A stretch of 64,000 bases of DNA from Streptomyces canus (GTDB taxonomy: Bacteria > Actinomycetota > Actinomycetes > Streptomycetales > Streptomycetaceae), in NCBI RefSeq assembly GCF_030816965.1, contig NZ_JAUSYQ010000002.1, positions 1,984,001 to 2,048,000 on the forward strand. Direction: 5' to 3'. A model generated the notes under the pieces. The model was not told the origin of the DNA. It saw nothing but the letters and a program-made list of their open reading frames with translations, and did not search any database. Below, piece after piece: positions 9,657-18,190 of this stretch. The position numbers were made by a program, and so were the translations under genes. Position 1 is the first letter of the stretch. Each line of letters opens with the position of its first letter.

Positions 9657-10607
9657 TCAGGTCACGTCGTCATAACCGTTGACCCGGTCCGCACCCGACT
9701 GCTCGGGCAGCGCCCGGCTCGCGGAGACGGTCTCGACCTCGCCGATGTCCTCGGGGGTGAGATCCAGGTCGGAGGCCTCGTCGTCGTCAGGTCCCTCGGC
9801 CTCGCGACGGCGCTTGCGCCGGTCGTTGAGCAGGGAGAAGGCGGTCGCCCCGAAGTACAGGACCCAGATCGGCGCAGCGAGCGCCAGCATCGTCAGCGGG
9901 TCGGTGCTCGGGGTGGCGACGGCCGCGAACACGGTGATGGCCATGATCATGCCCCGCCACCAGCCGAGCATCCGCTTGCCGGTGATCAACCCGGTGAGGT
10001 TGAGGAAGACCAGCAGCAGGGGCAGCTCGAAGGAGAGACCGAAGACCAGCACCATGCGCAGGACGAGGTCGAGCAGGTCGTCCAACGGCAGCAGGTTGGC
10101 GGTGCCGCCCGGGGTGAAGCCGATCAGCACCTGCGCCGTGGTCGGCAGGACCGAGTAGGCGAAGTAGGCGCCGACGAGGAAGAGCGGGGCGCCCGTGCCG
10201 ACGAACGCGTAGGCGTACTTCTTCTCGTGCCGGTGCAGGCCGGGTGCGACGAAGGCCCACAGCTGGTAGAGCCAGACCGGCGAGGCCGCGACGACACCGG
10301 CCATCAGCGACACCTTCAGGGCCAGCGTGAAGGGCGTGAGCAGGCCGTTGATCGTGATCTCGGCGCACGGCTTGGTCGACTGTGTCGACTTGGCCAGTTC
10401 CGCGAAGGACTTGTCACAGCCGACCGAGTCGAGGATCGGCTTGGTGATCAAGTTGATGATGTCGTTGTAGAAGAAGGCGGCCACCACCGTCACGATGACG
10501 ATGGCCAGCATCGCCTTCGCGAGCCGGTTGCGGAGCTCACGAAGGTGATCCGCGAGAGGCATCCGCCCCTCGGGATCCCTCTCTTCTCTGCGGGCAGACT
10601 TCAGCAA
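9657..10607 (-). CDS. tatC: Sec-independent protein translocase subunit TatC
   Basis: Polytopic receptor of the twin-arginine translocase, which recognises Tat signal peptides at the membrane. The product has the conserved N-terminal LADHLRELRNRLAKA amphipathic segment, a Phe/Tyr-rich first loop ending VAPGLHRHEKKYA, and six predicted membrane segments, followed by an acidic C-terminal tail of about 60 residues. The start used is TTG (10607); an ATG at 10562 just before PLADHL is an alternative. It is preceded 48 bp upstream by tatA. A likely client, a twin-Arg lactonase-like protein, is encoded at 62617-63546. Confidence 0.95.
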   Translation of the reverse strand: MLKSARREERDPEGRMPLADHLRELRNRLAKAMLAIVIVTVVAAFFYNDIINLITKPILDSVGCDKSFAELAKSTQSTKPCAEITINGLLTPFTLALKVSLMAGVVAASPVWLYQLWAFVAPGLHRHEKKYAYAFVGTGAPLFLVGAYFAYSVLPTTAQVLIGFTPGGTANLLPLDDLLDLVLRMVLVFGLSFELPLLLVFLNLTGLITGKRMLGWWRGMIMAITVFAAVATPSTDPLTMLALAAPIWVLYFGATAFSLLNDRRKRRREAEGPDDDEASDLDLTPEDIGEVETVSASRALPEQSGADRVNGYDDVT

Positions 10608-10655
10608 CCCACGTTCCCATCTCGTGCGGGCGGGCCGGAGGTCACCGGCCCCGCG

Positions 10656-10943
10656 TCAGCGCTTGGTCGTGTCCGTCGGCTCGGTGACCGGGCGCGAGCT
10701 CGTCACGTCGCCGGGCGCGGCCTGGATGGTGCGCTGAGCAGGGGTCTGCTCGTCGGTGTTGGGCGGACCGGCCGGGGTGGCCGTGCTGCTGCCCTCGTCC
10801 TTCATCGCCTTGGCCTCGCTCTTGAGGATGCGAGCGGACTTGCCGAGCGAGCGCGCCATGTCGGGAAGCTTCTTCGCGCCGAACAGCAGGATGATGACGA
10901 CGAGGATGAGAATGATCTCGGGGGCGCCGAGCCTTCCGAACAT
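10656..10943 (-). CDS. tatA: Sec-independent protein translocase subunit TatA
   Basis: Pore-forming subunit of the Tat system, 95 residues. It has a short N-terminal membrane segment ([23 protein letters not shown]) with the [16 protein letters not shown] hinge and amphipathic helix typical of TatA, then a Thr/Pro-rich cytoplasmic tail. It is first in a tatA-tatC-lipid kinase run. An AGAAGG-like ribosome-binding site lies upstream. No tatB is present in this window. Confidence 0.96.
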   Translation of the reverse strand: MFGRLGAPEIILILVVIILLFGAKKLPDMARSLGKSARILKSEAKAMKDEGSSTATPAGPPNTDEQTPAQRTIQAAPGDVTSSRPVTEPTDTTKR

Positions 10944-10981
10944 AAGTCTTTACCTTCTCACCGAGGCGGCTTGTGGGGTGC

Positions 10982-10999
10982 TGTCCGACCGGTCGGACA
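10982..10999. promoter_or_regulatory. Perfect 18-bp palindrome upstream of tatA
   Basis: TGTCCGACCGGTCGGACA is fully self-complementary and lies 38 bases upstream of the tatA start, with a further TGTCCGAT-like half site immediately to its right. Its size and place suit an operator. The binding protein is unknown. Confidence 0.55.
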
Positions 11000-11201
11000 T
11001 GTGTCCGATCAGTCGTGCTGACAGCGATCGTAACGCTCAGGGGTGAACGCCTGGCAATCCCTGTGCGTACTCCCGGTTCGCGGCCGAGCCTCGTTATCCG
11101 GACCGCGACCAGCAGCGTACCTGCCGACCCGGCCGAGGGGACAGGGCGAAGTGGCCCAAAACGCATGCGTCCCTCGACTCACACCCAACTCTCAGCCGTA
11201 C

Positions 11202-11396
11202 TCACAGTGAGTCAACAGAACGGGCCGTGCTCACCGCCGCCCGCTCCAGGTCCTCCGCGGCCCGGCTGATACGCCGCGCGGAGTCCGTGACCTGGCGCCC
11301 CAGACGCTGCGCCTCCAGAAAGACCCGGACGGCGAGCACACCCAGGACGGCGAGACCCACGAAACCCACTGCTACCGCGAACATCGGCCAGAACAT
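11202..11396 (-). CDS. Small single-pass membrane protein
   Basis: The 64-residue product has an N-terminal hydrophobic helix (MFWPMFAVAVGFVGLAVLGVL) followed by a charged, probably coiled segment (QRLGRQVTDSARRISRAAEDLERA). This is the topology of small DUF948-like membrane proteins. Function is unknown. It is 10 bp downstream of the zinc-ribbon gene and ends the pafB-pafC-zinc ribbon run, before a 258-bp gap holding the tatA upstream region. Confidence 0.75.
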   Translation of the reverse strand: MFWPMFAVAVGFVGLAVLGVLAVRVFLEAQRLGRQVTDSARRISRAAEDLERAAVSTARSVDSL

Positions 11397-11406
11397 GGCA
11401 CCGAGC

Positions 11407-11697
11407 CTAGAGGGTGGAGTGCAGCCGCAGCGTCCGGACCCCGCCGCCGGTCAGCAGTTCCACGATCCGCTCGCCGGCGGGCTTGCGGACGGCCGCGCCG
11501 CACTCGGGGCAGGTGAAGGAGTAGAAAGTGGCGCGGCTGGTCGCGCCGATGGCGAGGCGCAGGGCGGCGGCGGCCAGCTCGAACCGCTCCCGGCAGTCCG
11601 GGCAGCTCGCCTTGAAGGTCACCGGAGCCGCGCTCCTCATCCCGGCGAAGGCGGCAGCCACCGTCATGCCCGCACCAGACGTCGCCGACTCGCTCAA
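11407..11697 (-). CDS. Small zinc-ribbon protein of unknown function
   Basis: The 96-residue product contains two CxxC knuckles, CPDC and CPEC, about 30 residues apart, forming one probable zinc ribbon. The first start codon overlaps the pafC stop (11694-11697, ATGA), so it is probably translated with pafC. An in-frame Met at residue 11 is another possible start. I do not recognise a specific function. Confidence 0.75.
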   Translation of the reverse strand: MSESATSGAGMTVAAAFAGMRSAAPVTFKASCPDCRERFELAAAALRLAIGATSRATFYSFTCPECGAAVRKPAGERIVELLTGGGVRTLRLHSTL

Positions 11698-12731
11698 AGC
11701 CCCTGCTCCTGCCTGTCGTACCGACCGTCGTGCACCCGGGTTCCCGGGGTGTCCTGCGCCTCGACCCCGTCATAGGCGGCCAGCGCCTCGCGGGCCGCCT
11801 CGCGGGCGCTGTCGGCGAGGTCGCGCGGCGAGACGATACGACCGTCGCGGCCGAGCCGGAGCGCCAGCCTCCGCAGCGATGCAGGGTCGGGGGTGCGCAG
11901 GGTAATACGCAGCCCGCCGTCGGAAAGCTCATCCGCACTGTCGTGCGGGTAGTACTCGGCGACCCAGCGGCCGCCGGGGCCCACCTCGACGACCACCTCG
12001 GGGTCCTCGGCCGCGGGCTGCACGAGCCCCTCGGACAGGTCCCTGAGCTCGACCTCGGGCGGCGCGGACGGCTCGTCGAGGATCTTGATCTCGGCGACCC
12101 GGTCGAGCCGGAAGGTGCGCCGCGCCTCGGAGCGGCGGCACCAGGCCTCGACATAGGTGTGGCCGACGCTGACCAGGCGGATCGGGTCGATCTCGCGCTC
12201 GGTGAGCTCGTCGCGGGCGGGCGAGTAGTAGCGGATCCACAGGCGCCGGCGCTCGGAGATGGCCCGGTCGACGTCCGCGAAGACCCCGCCCTCGGACTCG
12301 AAGGTCACCGACAGCCGCGCGCTGGCACCGGCCGTCTCACCGGCCGCGGTCTCCACCTTGGCGGTCGCCCGCAGCAGCGCCTGCCGGTCGCTCTCCCGGA
12401 GACCGGGCAGCGTGGACACCGCGCGGGCGGCCACCAGCAGCGCGGTCGCCTCGTCTGCGGCGAGCCTGAGCGGCTCGGCCACGTCATCGGGGTTGTGCCA
12501 CCAGATCCGCTCGCCGTCGGTGTCGATGTCGAGCAGATCTCCGCCGCGGAAGCTGGTGCCGCACATGGGCAGCACATCGAGGTCGGAGACCAGTTCGTCC
12601 TCGGTGATCCCGAAGGCGCGGGCGACGTCCTCGACCCGGGCGCCGGGGCGCTCCCTGAGATAGGTCACCAGGGAGAGCATCCGCCGGGTCTGGTCGATGG
12701 CGTTCGCCGGCCTGACCGGTTTGCCTGCCAT
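11694..12731 (-). CDS. pafC: WYL-domain transcriptional regulator PafC
   Basis: Partner of PafB in the PafBC regulator. In mycobacteria this heterodimer activates DNA-damage genes independently of LexA/RecA. The 345-residue product has an N-terminal winged-helix segment (MLSLVTYLRERPGARVEDVARAFGI), a central WYL domain (ISERRRLWIRYYSPARDELTEREIDP) and a C-terminal WCX extension (VEVGPGGRWVAEYYP). It starts 18 bp after pafB. Proximity to proteasome genes is conserved although PafBC itself is not a proteasome component. Confidence 0.93.
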   Translation of the reverse strand: MAGKPVRPANAIDQTRRMLSLVTYLRERPGARVEDVARAFGITEDELVSDLDVLPMCGTSFRGGDLLDIDTDGERIWWHNPDDVAEPLRLAADEATALLVAARAVSTLPGLRESDRQALLRATAKVETAAGETAGASARLSVTFESEGGVFADVDRAISERRRLWIRYYSPARDELTEREIDPIRLVSVGHTYVEAWCRRSEARRTFRLDRVAEIKILDEPSAPPEVELRDLSEGLVQPAAEDPEVVVEVGPGGRWVAEYYPHDSADELSDGGLRITLRTPDPASLRRLALRLGRDGRIVSPRDLADSAREAAREALAAYDGVEAQDTPGTRVHDGRYDRQEQGL

Positions 12732-12749
12732 GATCTCTTCCGCTCCCCC

Positions 12750-13703
12750 TCAGCCCTTGGCCACGGCACGCAGCCGGTCCACCACGTCGGCCCGCAACTC
12801 GGCGGGCTCCAGGACCACCACGTCCGGACCGAACTCCACCAGCCAGGCGTCCAGGCCATGGCCGTACGGAATCTCCAACTCGTCCCAGCCGTCGCCCAGT
12901 TCCCGCACCGAGGTCGCTTTCGCCCGCAAGGGGTACCCGGCGCCCGTGCGCAGCCGGATCCGCGCGCTGCGGTCGGCGGTCTCCCCCGCCCAGCTCGCGA
13001 CGGTCTCGCGGACGGTCACGACGTCGGGGACCGGGGCCGTGTAGCGCGTGCCGCGCGAGCGCACCTTGCCGGTGATCCGGGAGAGCCGGAAGACCCGTTC
13101 GGCACCCCGGTCGCGGTCGAATCCGGCCAGGTACCAGTGGCCGCGCCAGCACTCCAGCGCCCACGGTTCGACATGACGGGGCTCGGGGCGGGCGGCGGTG
13201 GCCTTGCGGTAGTCGAAGACGACCGGACGGCGGTCCCGGCAGGCGAGCATCAGCGGCTCGAAGGAGGCCTCGTGCACCGGGATGCGCGGCTCCAGGGCGC
13301 CGTGCGCCTCGTACGGGTCGAAGTCCTCGGGCAGCCCCGCCGCGCGCAGTTTCTGCAGGGCACCGCTGGCCGCGCCGGCGAGCCGGGCCTGCTGCCACAC
13401 CTTGGCGGCCAGCCCCAGGGCGGCGGCCTCCTCGGCGTCGAGGGTGACGGGCGGCAGCCGGTTGCTGTCGCGGCGGGCGAGGTAGCCGACTTCGCCGTCC
13501 AGGTTCTCAACGGTCTCGATCACGAGGCCGAGTTCACGCAGATCGTCCTTGTCGCGCTCGAACATCCGGTTGAAGGAGTCGTCGGAATTCGCCTCCAGGT
13601 AGGCCTCGATGGACTCCCGAAGCTCACGCTTGCTGAGCGGCCGTCGCGTCCCGAGCAGACACAGCGCCAGGTTCATCAGCCGCTCGGCCTTGGCAATGGC
13701 CAT
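12750..13703 (-). CDS. pafB: WYL-domain transcriptional regulator PafB
   Basis: First gene of the pafBC pair. I chose the ATG at 13703 (MAIAKAERLMNLALCLLGTRRPLSKRE) because GGAGG lies just upstream and the winged-helix domain begins there. The 317-residue product has the HTH at about 5-60, a WYL domain (RDRRPVVFDYRKATAARPEPRHVEPWAL) and a WCX C-terminal domain. It resembles PafC throughout, as expected for an ancient duplication. Confidence 0.93.
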   Translation of the reverse strand: MAIAKAERLMNLALCLLGTRRPLSKRELRESIEAYLEANSDDSFNRMFERDKDDLRELGLVIETVENLDGEVGYLARRDSNRLPPVTLDAEEAAALGLAAKVWQQARLAGAASGALQKLRAAGLPEDFDPYEAHGALEPRIPVHEASFEPLMLACRDRRPVVFDYRKATAARPEPRHVEPWALECWRGHWYLAGFDRDRGAERVFRLSRITGKVRSRGTRYTAPVPDVVTVRETVASWAGETADRSARIRLRTGAGYPLRAKATSVRELGDGWDELEIPYGHGLDAWLVEFGPDVVVLEPAELRADVVDRLRAVAKG

Positions 13704-13879
13704 CGACGCCCTTCGCCTCCCTATGGTGCTTACGGACGATGACCGTACCGCCCCGAAGGAGCAAGGCAAAAGCCGAGGGCCCATGCCTGGACGGGCATGG
13801 ACCCCGGTTGATCAGGTCCGGTCGGAAGTCGTACGACGATCCGACCGCGACGCGATCCCTTATGACTCCGGTACGACGA

Positions 13880-14251
13880 TCAGACGCCGAGCAGGTCGAC
13901 CACGAAGATCAGGGTCTCACCGGGCTTGATCGCCGGGGTCGGGCTCTGGTTGCCGTAGGCGAGGTGGGCGGGGATGGTCAGCTGGCGGCGGCCGCCGACC
14001 TTCATGCCCTGCACGCCCTGGTCCCAGCCCTTGATGACCCGGCCGCCGCCCAGCGGGAAGCGGAACGGCTGACCACGGTTCCAGCTGGCGTCGAACTCCT
14101 CGCCGGTGCTGAAGGCGACGCCCACGTAGTGGACCGTGACGGTCTGGCCGGCCTGCGCAACCTCGCCGTCGCCCTCCCAGATGTCCTTGATCTCCAGGTC
14201 CGCCGGGGGCTCGCCGCCCGGGAAGTCGATCTCGGGCTTGTCGATGCTCAC
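13880..14251 (-). CDS. FKBP-type peptidyl-prolyl cis-trans isomerase
   Basis: Cytoplasmic prolyl isomerase, 123 residues, a single FKBP domain with the signature VTVHYVGVAFSTGEEFDASWNRGQP and VIKGWDQGVQGMKVGGRRQLTIP. The GTG at 14251 (VSIDKPEIDFPGG) is preferred because AGGAG at 14260-14264 is well spaced; an upstream ATG at 14284 adds only 11 unconserved residues. It is 88 bp downstream of a lipoprotein FKBP and upstream of pafB. Confidence 0.94.
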   Translation of the reverse strand: MSIDKPEIDFPGGEPPADLEIKDIWEGDGEVAQAGQTVTVHYVGVAFSTGEEFDASWNRGQPFRFPLGGGRVIKGWDQGVQGMKVGGRRQLTIPAHLAYGNQSPTPAIKPGETLIFVVDLLGV

Positions 14252-14339
14252 GTCACTCGCTCCTGCTGGTTCACGGAAAGGCAACAGGGACCAGTCTTAC
14301 ATCCCCGCGGCCGGGACCTTCGCGCATGTCCCCCGTGCG

Positions 14340-15344
14340 TCACATCTTCGCCAGGATGTCCACGGTGAAGACCAGCGTGGAGTCCTTCTCGATACCGCTG
14401 CCGGCCGGCGGTTTGTCGCCGTAGCCCAGCTTCGGCGGAATCGAGATCAGCACCCGGCTGCCGACCTTCTTGCCGGTCAGCCCCTGCGCCCAGCCCTTGA
14501 CGACCTGCTGGAGCGAGAACGACGCCAACTGCTTCCGGCTGTACGTCGAGTCGAACTCCTTGCCGGTGTCCCACACCACGCCCTTGTACTGCACGAGCAG
14601 CGTGCTGTCGGCCGCCACCTCGTCGCCGTCGCCCTCGATGACGTACTCCGACACCAGCTTGGTGGGCGCGTCCGCCTTGGGGATCTCGATGGAGGGAGCC
14701 TTGCCGTCGGTGTTGGTGCCGACCTTGGGCAGTTTCGCGTCGCTCTGAGCGACGTCCTTGCCCTTGGCGGAGCTCTTCGCGTTGAACGTGTCCTGGATGT
14801 CGACGACGAACACCAACGTGTCGGTGCCCTTGATACCCGCCTGCGCGTTGCCCTCCTTGCCGTACCCCCAGGTGGGCGGGATGGAGAACTGGACCCGGCT
14901 GCCGGCCTTCTTGCCGGTCAGGGCGTACCGCCAGCCGTCGATGATGCTGTTCTGCGCGAGCTGGATGACCAGCGCCGTCTTACGGTCGTAGGAGTTGTCG
15001 AAGACCTTGGCCGTGCTCCAGATCTGGCCGAGGTAGTGGGCCTGGATGTAGTCGCCCTCGGCGATGGTGGTGCCACCGCCCGCGATGACCGTCTTGACCG
15101 CGAGATCCTTCGACGGATCGCCGCTGCCCTTGGCGACCGTCGGCTTCTCACCGAACTTCGTGCCCGCCGTGATCGCCGGCAGCGGACCGTCGACGATCTT
15201 CGGCGGCGGCGCCTGCGAGGCCGAGGACGACGCCGAGGGTGACGCGCTGTCGCTCGCCTTGCTCGAGTCGGACTTGTCGTCACCGCATGCGGCGAGTGTG
15301 GCCAGTCCTGCGGGAACGGCAATGAGGAGTGAGCGTCGGCGCAC
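14340..15344 (-). CDS. Lipoprotein with two FKBP-type prolyl isomerase domains
   Basis: Predicted exported lipoprotein: the N-terminus MRRRSLLIAVPAGLATLAACGDD carries a lipobox (LAAC). A Ser/Ala-rich linker leads to two FKBP domains at about 85-190 and 225-334 (IIDGWRYALTGKKAGSRVQF and VVKGWAQGLTGKKVGSRVLI). It probably helps folding of exported proteins on the outer face of the membrane. The start is GTG. It is followed by the cytoplasmic FKBP gene and preceded by a strong terminator after pafA. Confidence 0.93.
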   Translation of the reverse strand: MRRRSLLIAVPAGLATLAACGDDKSDSSKASDSASPSASSSASQAPPPKIVDGPLPAITAGTKFGEKPTVAKGSGDPSKDLAVKTVIAGGGTTIAEGDYIQAHYLGQIWSTAKVFDNSYDRKTALVIQLAQNSIIDGWRYALTGKKAGSRVQFSIPPTWGYGKEGNAQAGIKGTDTLVFVVDIQDTFNAKSSAKGKDVAQSDAKLPKVGTNTDGKAPSIEIPKADAPTKLVSEYVIEGDGDEVAADSTLLVQYKGVVWDTGKEFDSTYSRKQLASFSLQQVVKGWAQGLTGKKVGSRVLISIPPKLGYGDKPPAGSGIEKDSTLVFTVDILAKM

Positions 15345-15407
15345 GGTGGGGGCCTCGTAATCGGTCGATCTTGTTGATGGCGTGCGCGCAACTCTACGGC
15401 GTGAGAA

Positions 15408-15436
15408 GGGCGCCGTACGTGAAACGTACGGCGCCC
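15408..15436 (-). terminator. Hairpin terminator downstream of pafA
   Basis: A perfect 13-bp stem, GGGCGCCGTACGT with its complement, closes a 3-base loop. It lies 36 bp past the pafA stop and before the lipoprotein FKBP gene, so it probably ends the pafA transcript. There is no long U tract, as is common in Streptomyces. Confidence 0.8.
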
Positions 15437-15471
15437 GTGTTGCGTTCCGACAGTGACGCGGAACGCGTCGA

Positions 15472-16833
15472 TCACATTCCGGCGATCAGTTTCTCGACCC
15501 GGTCGTCGACCGAACGGAACGGGTCCTTGCACAACACAGTGCGCTGCGCCTGGTCGTTGAGCTTGAGGTGGACCCAGTCGACGGTGAAGTCCCGGCGCTG
15601 TTCCTGGGCCCTGCGGATGAAGTCACCGCGCAGCCGGGCCCGAGTGGTCTGCGGCGGAACCGACTTGCCCTCGAAGATCTTCAAGTCGTTGCAGATACGA
15701 GCGGCTTGGCCCTTCCTCTCCAGAAGGTAGTAGAGGCCACGACGGCGGTGGATGTCGTGATACGCGAGGTCTATCTGCGCGACCCGCGGGTGGGACATGG
15801 TCATGTTGTGCTTGGCCCGGTACCGCTCGATGAGCTTGTACTTCATGACCCAGTCGATCTCGGTGCCGATCCGGTCGAGGTCCTCGGCCTCGATCGCGTC
15901 CAGCGTGCGGCCCCACAGCTCCAGGACCTGGTCGACGGTGCCGGTGCGGATGCCCCGGCGCTCGACGAAGTCCACGGCCTTGTCGTAGTACTCCCGCTGC
16001 ACCTCCAGCGCGGAGGCCTCGCGACCGCTGGCCAGGCGCACCTTGCGCCGGCCGGTGATGTCGTGGCTGACCTCGCGGATCGCCCGGATCGGGTTCTCCA
16101 GGGTCAGGTCGCGCATCACGGTGCCCGCCTCGATCATGCGCAGCACCAGGTCGGTCGCGCCGACCTTCAGCAGCATGGTCGTCTCGGACATGTTCGAGTC
16201 GCCCACGATGACGTGCAGGCGGCGGTAGCGCTCGGCGTCGGCGTGCGGTTCGTCGCGGGTGTTGATGATCGGCCGGGAGCGGGTCGTCGCCGAGGAGACG
16301 CCCTCCCAGATGTGCTCGGCCCGCTGGCTGACGCAGTACACGGCGCCCCGCGGGGTCTGCAGAACCTTGCCCGCGCCGCACAGCAGCTGGCGCGTGACGA
16401 GGAAGGGAATGAGGATGTCCGCGAGCCGGGAGAACTCCCCGTGGCGTGCGACGAGATAGTTCTCGTGGCAGCCGTAGGAGTTGCCGGCCGAGTCCGTGTT
16501 GTTCTTGAAGAGGTAGACGTCGCCCGCGATTCCTTCCTCGTGCAGGCGTCGTTCGGCGTCCACCAGGAGTCCTTCGAGAATGCGCTCGCCTGCTTTGTCG
16601 TGCGTGACCAGTTCGGTCACGTTGTCACATTCGGGTGTCGCGTATTCCGGATGTGACCCGACATCGAGATAGAGGCGGGCGCCGTTTCGCAGAAAGACAT
16701 TGCTGCTGCGGCCCCATGACACGACACGGCGGAAGAGGTACCGCGCCACCTCGTCGGGAGACAGGCGGCGCTGTCCCCTGAACGTACACGTGACGCCGTA
16801 CTCGTTCTCCAGCCCGAAAATGCGGCGGTCCAT
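15472..16833 (-). CDS. pafA: Pup--protein ligase PafA
   Basis: Attaches Pup to lysines of target proteins through its C-terminal glutamate, using ATP. The 453-residue product starts [34 protein letters not shown] and shows the glutamine-synthetase-like fold motifs shared with Dop ([47 protein letters not shown]). It lacks the longer Dop loop. Its start is only 9 bp after the MFS gene stop and has no clear Shine-Dalgarno sequence, so it may depend on read-through or coupling from that gene. Confidence 0.96.
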   Translation of the reverse strand: MDRRIFGLENEYGVTCTFRGQRRLSPDEVARYLFRRVVSWGRSSNVFLRNGARLYLDVGSHPEYATPECDNVTELVTHDKAGERILEGLLVDAERRLHEEGIAGDVYLFKNNTDSAGNSYGCHENYLVARHGEFSRLADILIPFLVTRQLLCGAGKVLQTPRGAVYCVSQRAEHIWEGVSSATTRSRPIINTRDEPHADAERYRRLHVIVGDSNMSETTMLLKVGATDLVLRMIEAGTVMRDLTLENPIRAIREVSHDITGRRKVRLASGREASALEVQREYYDKAVDFVERRGIRTGTVDQVLELWGRTLDAIEAEDLDRIGTEIDWVMKYKLIERYRAKHNMTMSHPRVAQIDLAYHDIHRRRGLYYLLERKGQAARICNDLKIFEGKSVPPQTTRARLRGDFIRRAQEQRRDFTVDWVHLKLNDQAQRTVLCKDPFRSVDDRVEKLIAGM

Positions 16834-16842
16834 GAGTGAACA

Positions 16843-18102
16843 TTACGCCCGATCCTTCGAGCTGAAACGGGGTTCGGCAGCACGGTTTGGATCATTTTCC
16901 GATGAAGACGCAACCACCGCCCGCCCCGCGGGAGCTGTGAGGACGCCTCCCGTCACCAGCAGAACCAGCAGCGACACGCCCCCCGCGACACCCGGCACGG
17001 CGAAGCCCCACAGGGCCCCGCCCCGCTCGACGACCGGGCCCGCGAGGCCCGTTCCGACCGACGCGCCCACGGTGAACGTCGTCACGAGCCAGGAGAAGGC
17101 CTCGGTGACCGTCCCGGTCGGCGCGTGCCGGTCGACCAGGACGAAGGCGCACGCGATGACGGGCGCGAGGAAGACCCCGGCGAGCACCGTCAGCAGCGTC
17201 ATGGCCACCGCGCCCGGCATCAGGGTCAGCGGCAGGTAACACACCGCCAGGAAGCCCACCAGGACCTGAAGTCGCCGCGCGGGCTCACCGGCCCACTGCC
17301 GCGCGCCGTACACCGTGCCGCCCACGAGGGCCCCCAGACCGATCCCGGCCATCAGCCAGCCGTACACCGCGTCCCCGCCGTGCTCGTCCGCGTACGGCAC
17401 GGAGGCGACCGTGATGGACCCGAGCGCGATGCCGACGAACAGGAACGCGCCGAGCATCGCCAGCAGTCCGGGCGAGCGCAGCGCGCCGAGCCAGTGCGCC
17501 TCACGCGGTGCGGAGCGCCACGCGCGCGAGGGCGGCGACACCACGACCGAGACAGCGCCCAGCACCCCGATGACGTTCAGCACCAGCAGTGCCGCCTGCG
17601 CCGACCACAGCGCCGCGCACAACGTCACCAGCAAGGGCCCCACGGTGAACATGACCTCCTGCGCCACGGCGTCCATGGCGTACGCCGTGTGCACCTGGTC
17701 CTCCCTGCGCAGCACGCTCGGCCACAGCGCCCGCAGACCGCCCTCCAGGGGCGGCGTGAAGAGCCCGGCGGCGGCCACGGCCGCGTAGGCGAGCGGGAGC
17801 GGGTCGGTGCCGTTGAAGGCGAAGAGAGCCATCGCGAGGGCCGACAGCACGGCGGAGGGGAGCTGGACCCGGGGCTGGCCGTGAAGGTCGACGAGCCGCC
17901 CGAGCACCGGCTGCCCCACGGCGTTGGCCACGCCGTACGCGGCCGCGAGACCTCCCGCGAGGGTGTACGTGCCGCCCTGCGCCCGGACGAACAGCACGAT
18001 GGCGATCGCCGCGGTGGCGTTCGGCAGCCGGCCCACCAGCGTTCCCGTCAGCAGGCGCACCGCGTGCCTCGCCCTGAGGATCTCCAGGTATCCCGCGGCC
18101 AT
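16843..18102 (-). CDS. Major facilitator superfamily transporter
   Basis: Probable drug or metabolite exporter of 419 residues with about 12 hydrophobic segments and the motif GQPVLGRLVDLHGQPR, a variant of MFS motif A, between segments 2 and 3. The ATG at 18102 (MAAGYLEILRARHAVRLLTG) follows a good GGAGG site; upstream in-frame codons lie in the regulatory region. It is divergent from a LacI-type regulator gene and lies immediately before pafA. The C-terminal tail is short and charged. Confidence 0.88.
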   Translation of the reverse strand: MAAGYLEILRARHAVRLLTGTLVGRLPNATAAIAIVLFVRAQGGTYTLAGGLAAAYGVANAVGQPVLGRLVDLHGQPRVQLPSAVLSALAMALFAFNGTDPLPLAYAAVAAAGLFTPPLEGGLRALWPSVLRREDQVHTAYAMDAVAQEVMFTVGPLLVTLCAALWSAQAALLVLNVIGVLGAVSVVVSPPSRAWRSAPREAHWLGALRSPGLLAMLGAFLFVGIALGSITVASVPYADEHGGDAVYGWLMAGIGLGALVGGTVYGARQWAGEPARRLQVLVGFLAVCYLPLTLMPGAVAMTLLTVLAGVFLAPVIACAFVLVDRHAPTGTVTEAFSWLVTTFTVGASVGTGLAGPVVERGGALWGFAVPGVAGGVSLLVLLVTGGVLTAPAGRAVVASSSENDPNRAAEPRFSSKDRA

Positions 18103-18117
18103 GTCCCGCCTCCAAGT

Positions 18118-18146
18118 CATACGTATAACGTCGACTCCCATACGTA
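18118..18146. promoter_or_regulatory. Paired CATACGTA operator-like sites between MFS and lacI-type genes
   Basis: CATACGTA occurs at 18118-18125 and 18139-18146, exactly 21 bp apart (two helical turns), with the palindrome ATACGTAT within the first and GTCGAC between them. The site lies 15-45 bp upstream of both divergent start codons, a natural place for autoregulation by the LacI-type protein. Confidence 0.5.
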
Positions 18147-18190
18147 CCATGTGCGCTGTTCGGACGTCCAGACGAAGGAGCGGACCCACG

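Noticed and set aside
9680..9790. TatC C-terminal acidic tail as a separate small ORF
   Set aside because: It is continuous with tatC in frame and has no start signal of its own.
8376..11021. Plus-strand open frame of 881 codons opposite the lipid kinase and tat genes
   Set aside because: It is antisense to genes with strong family motifs, and its product is Arg/Ser-rich and unlike any protein I know.
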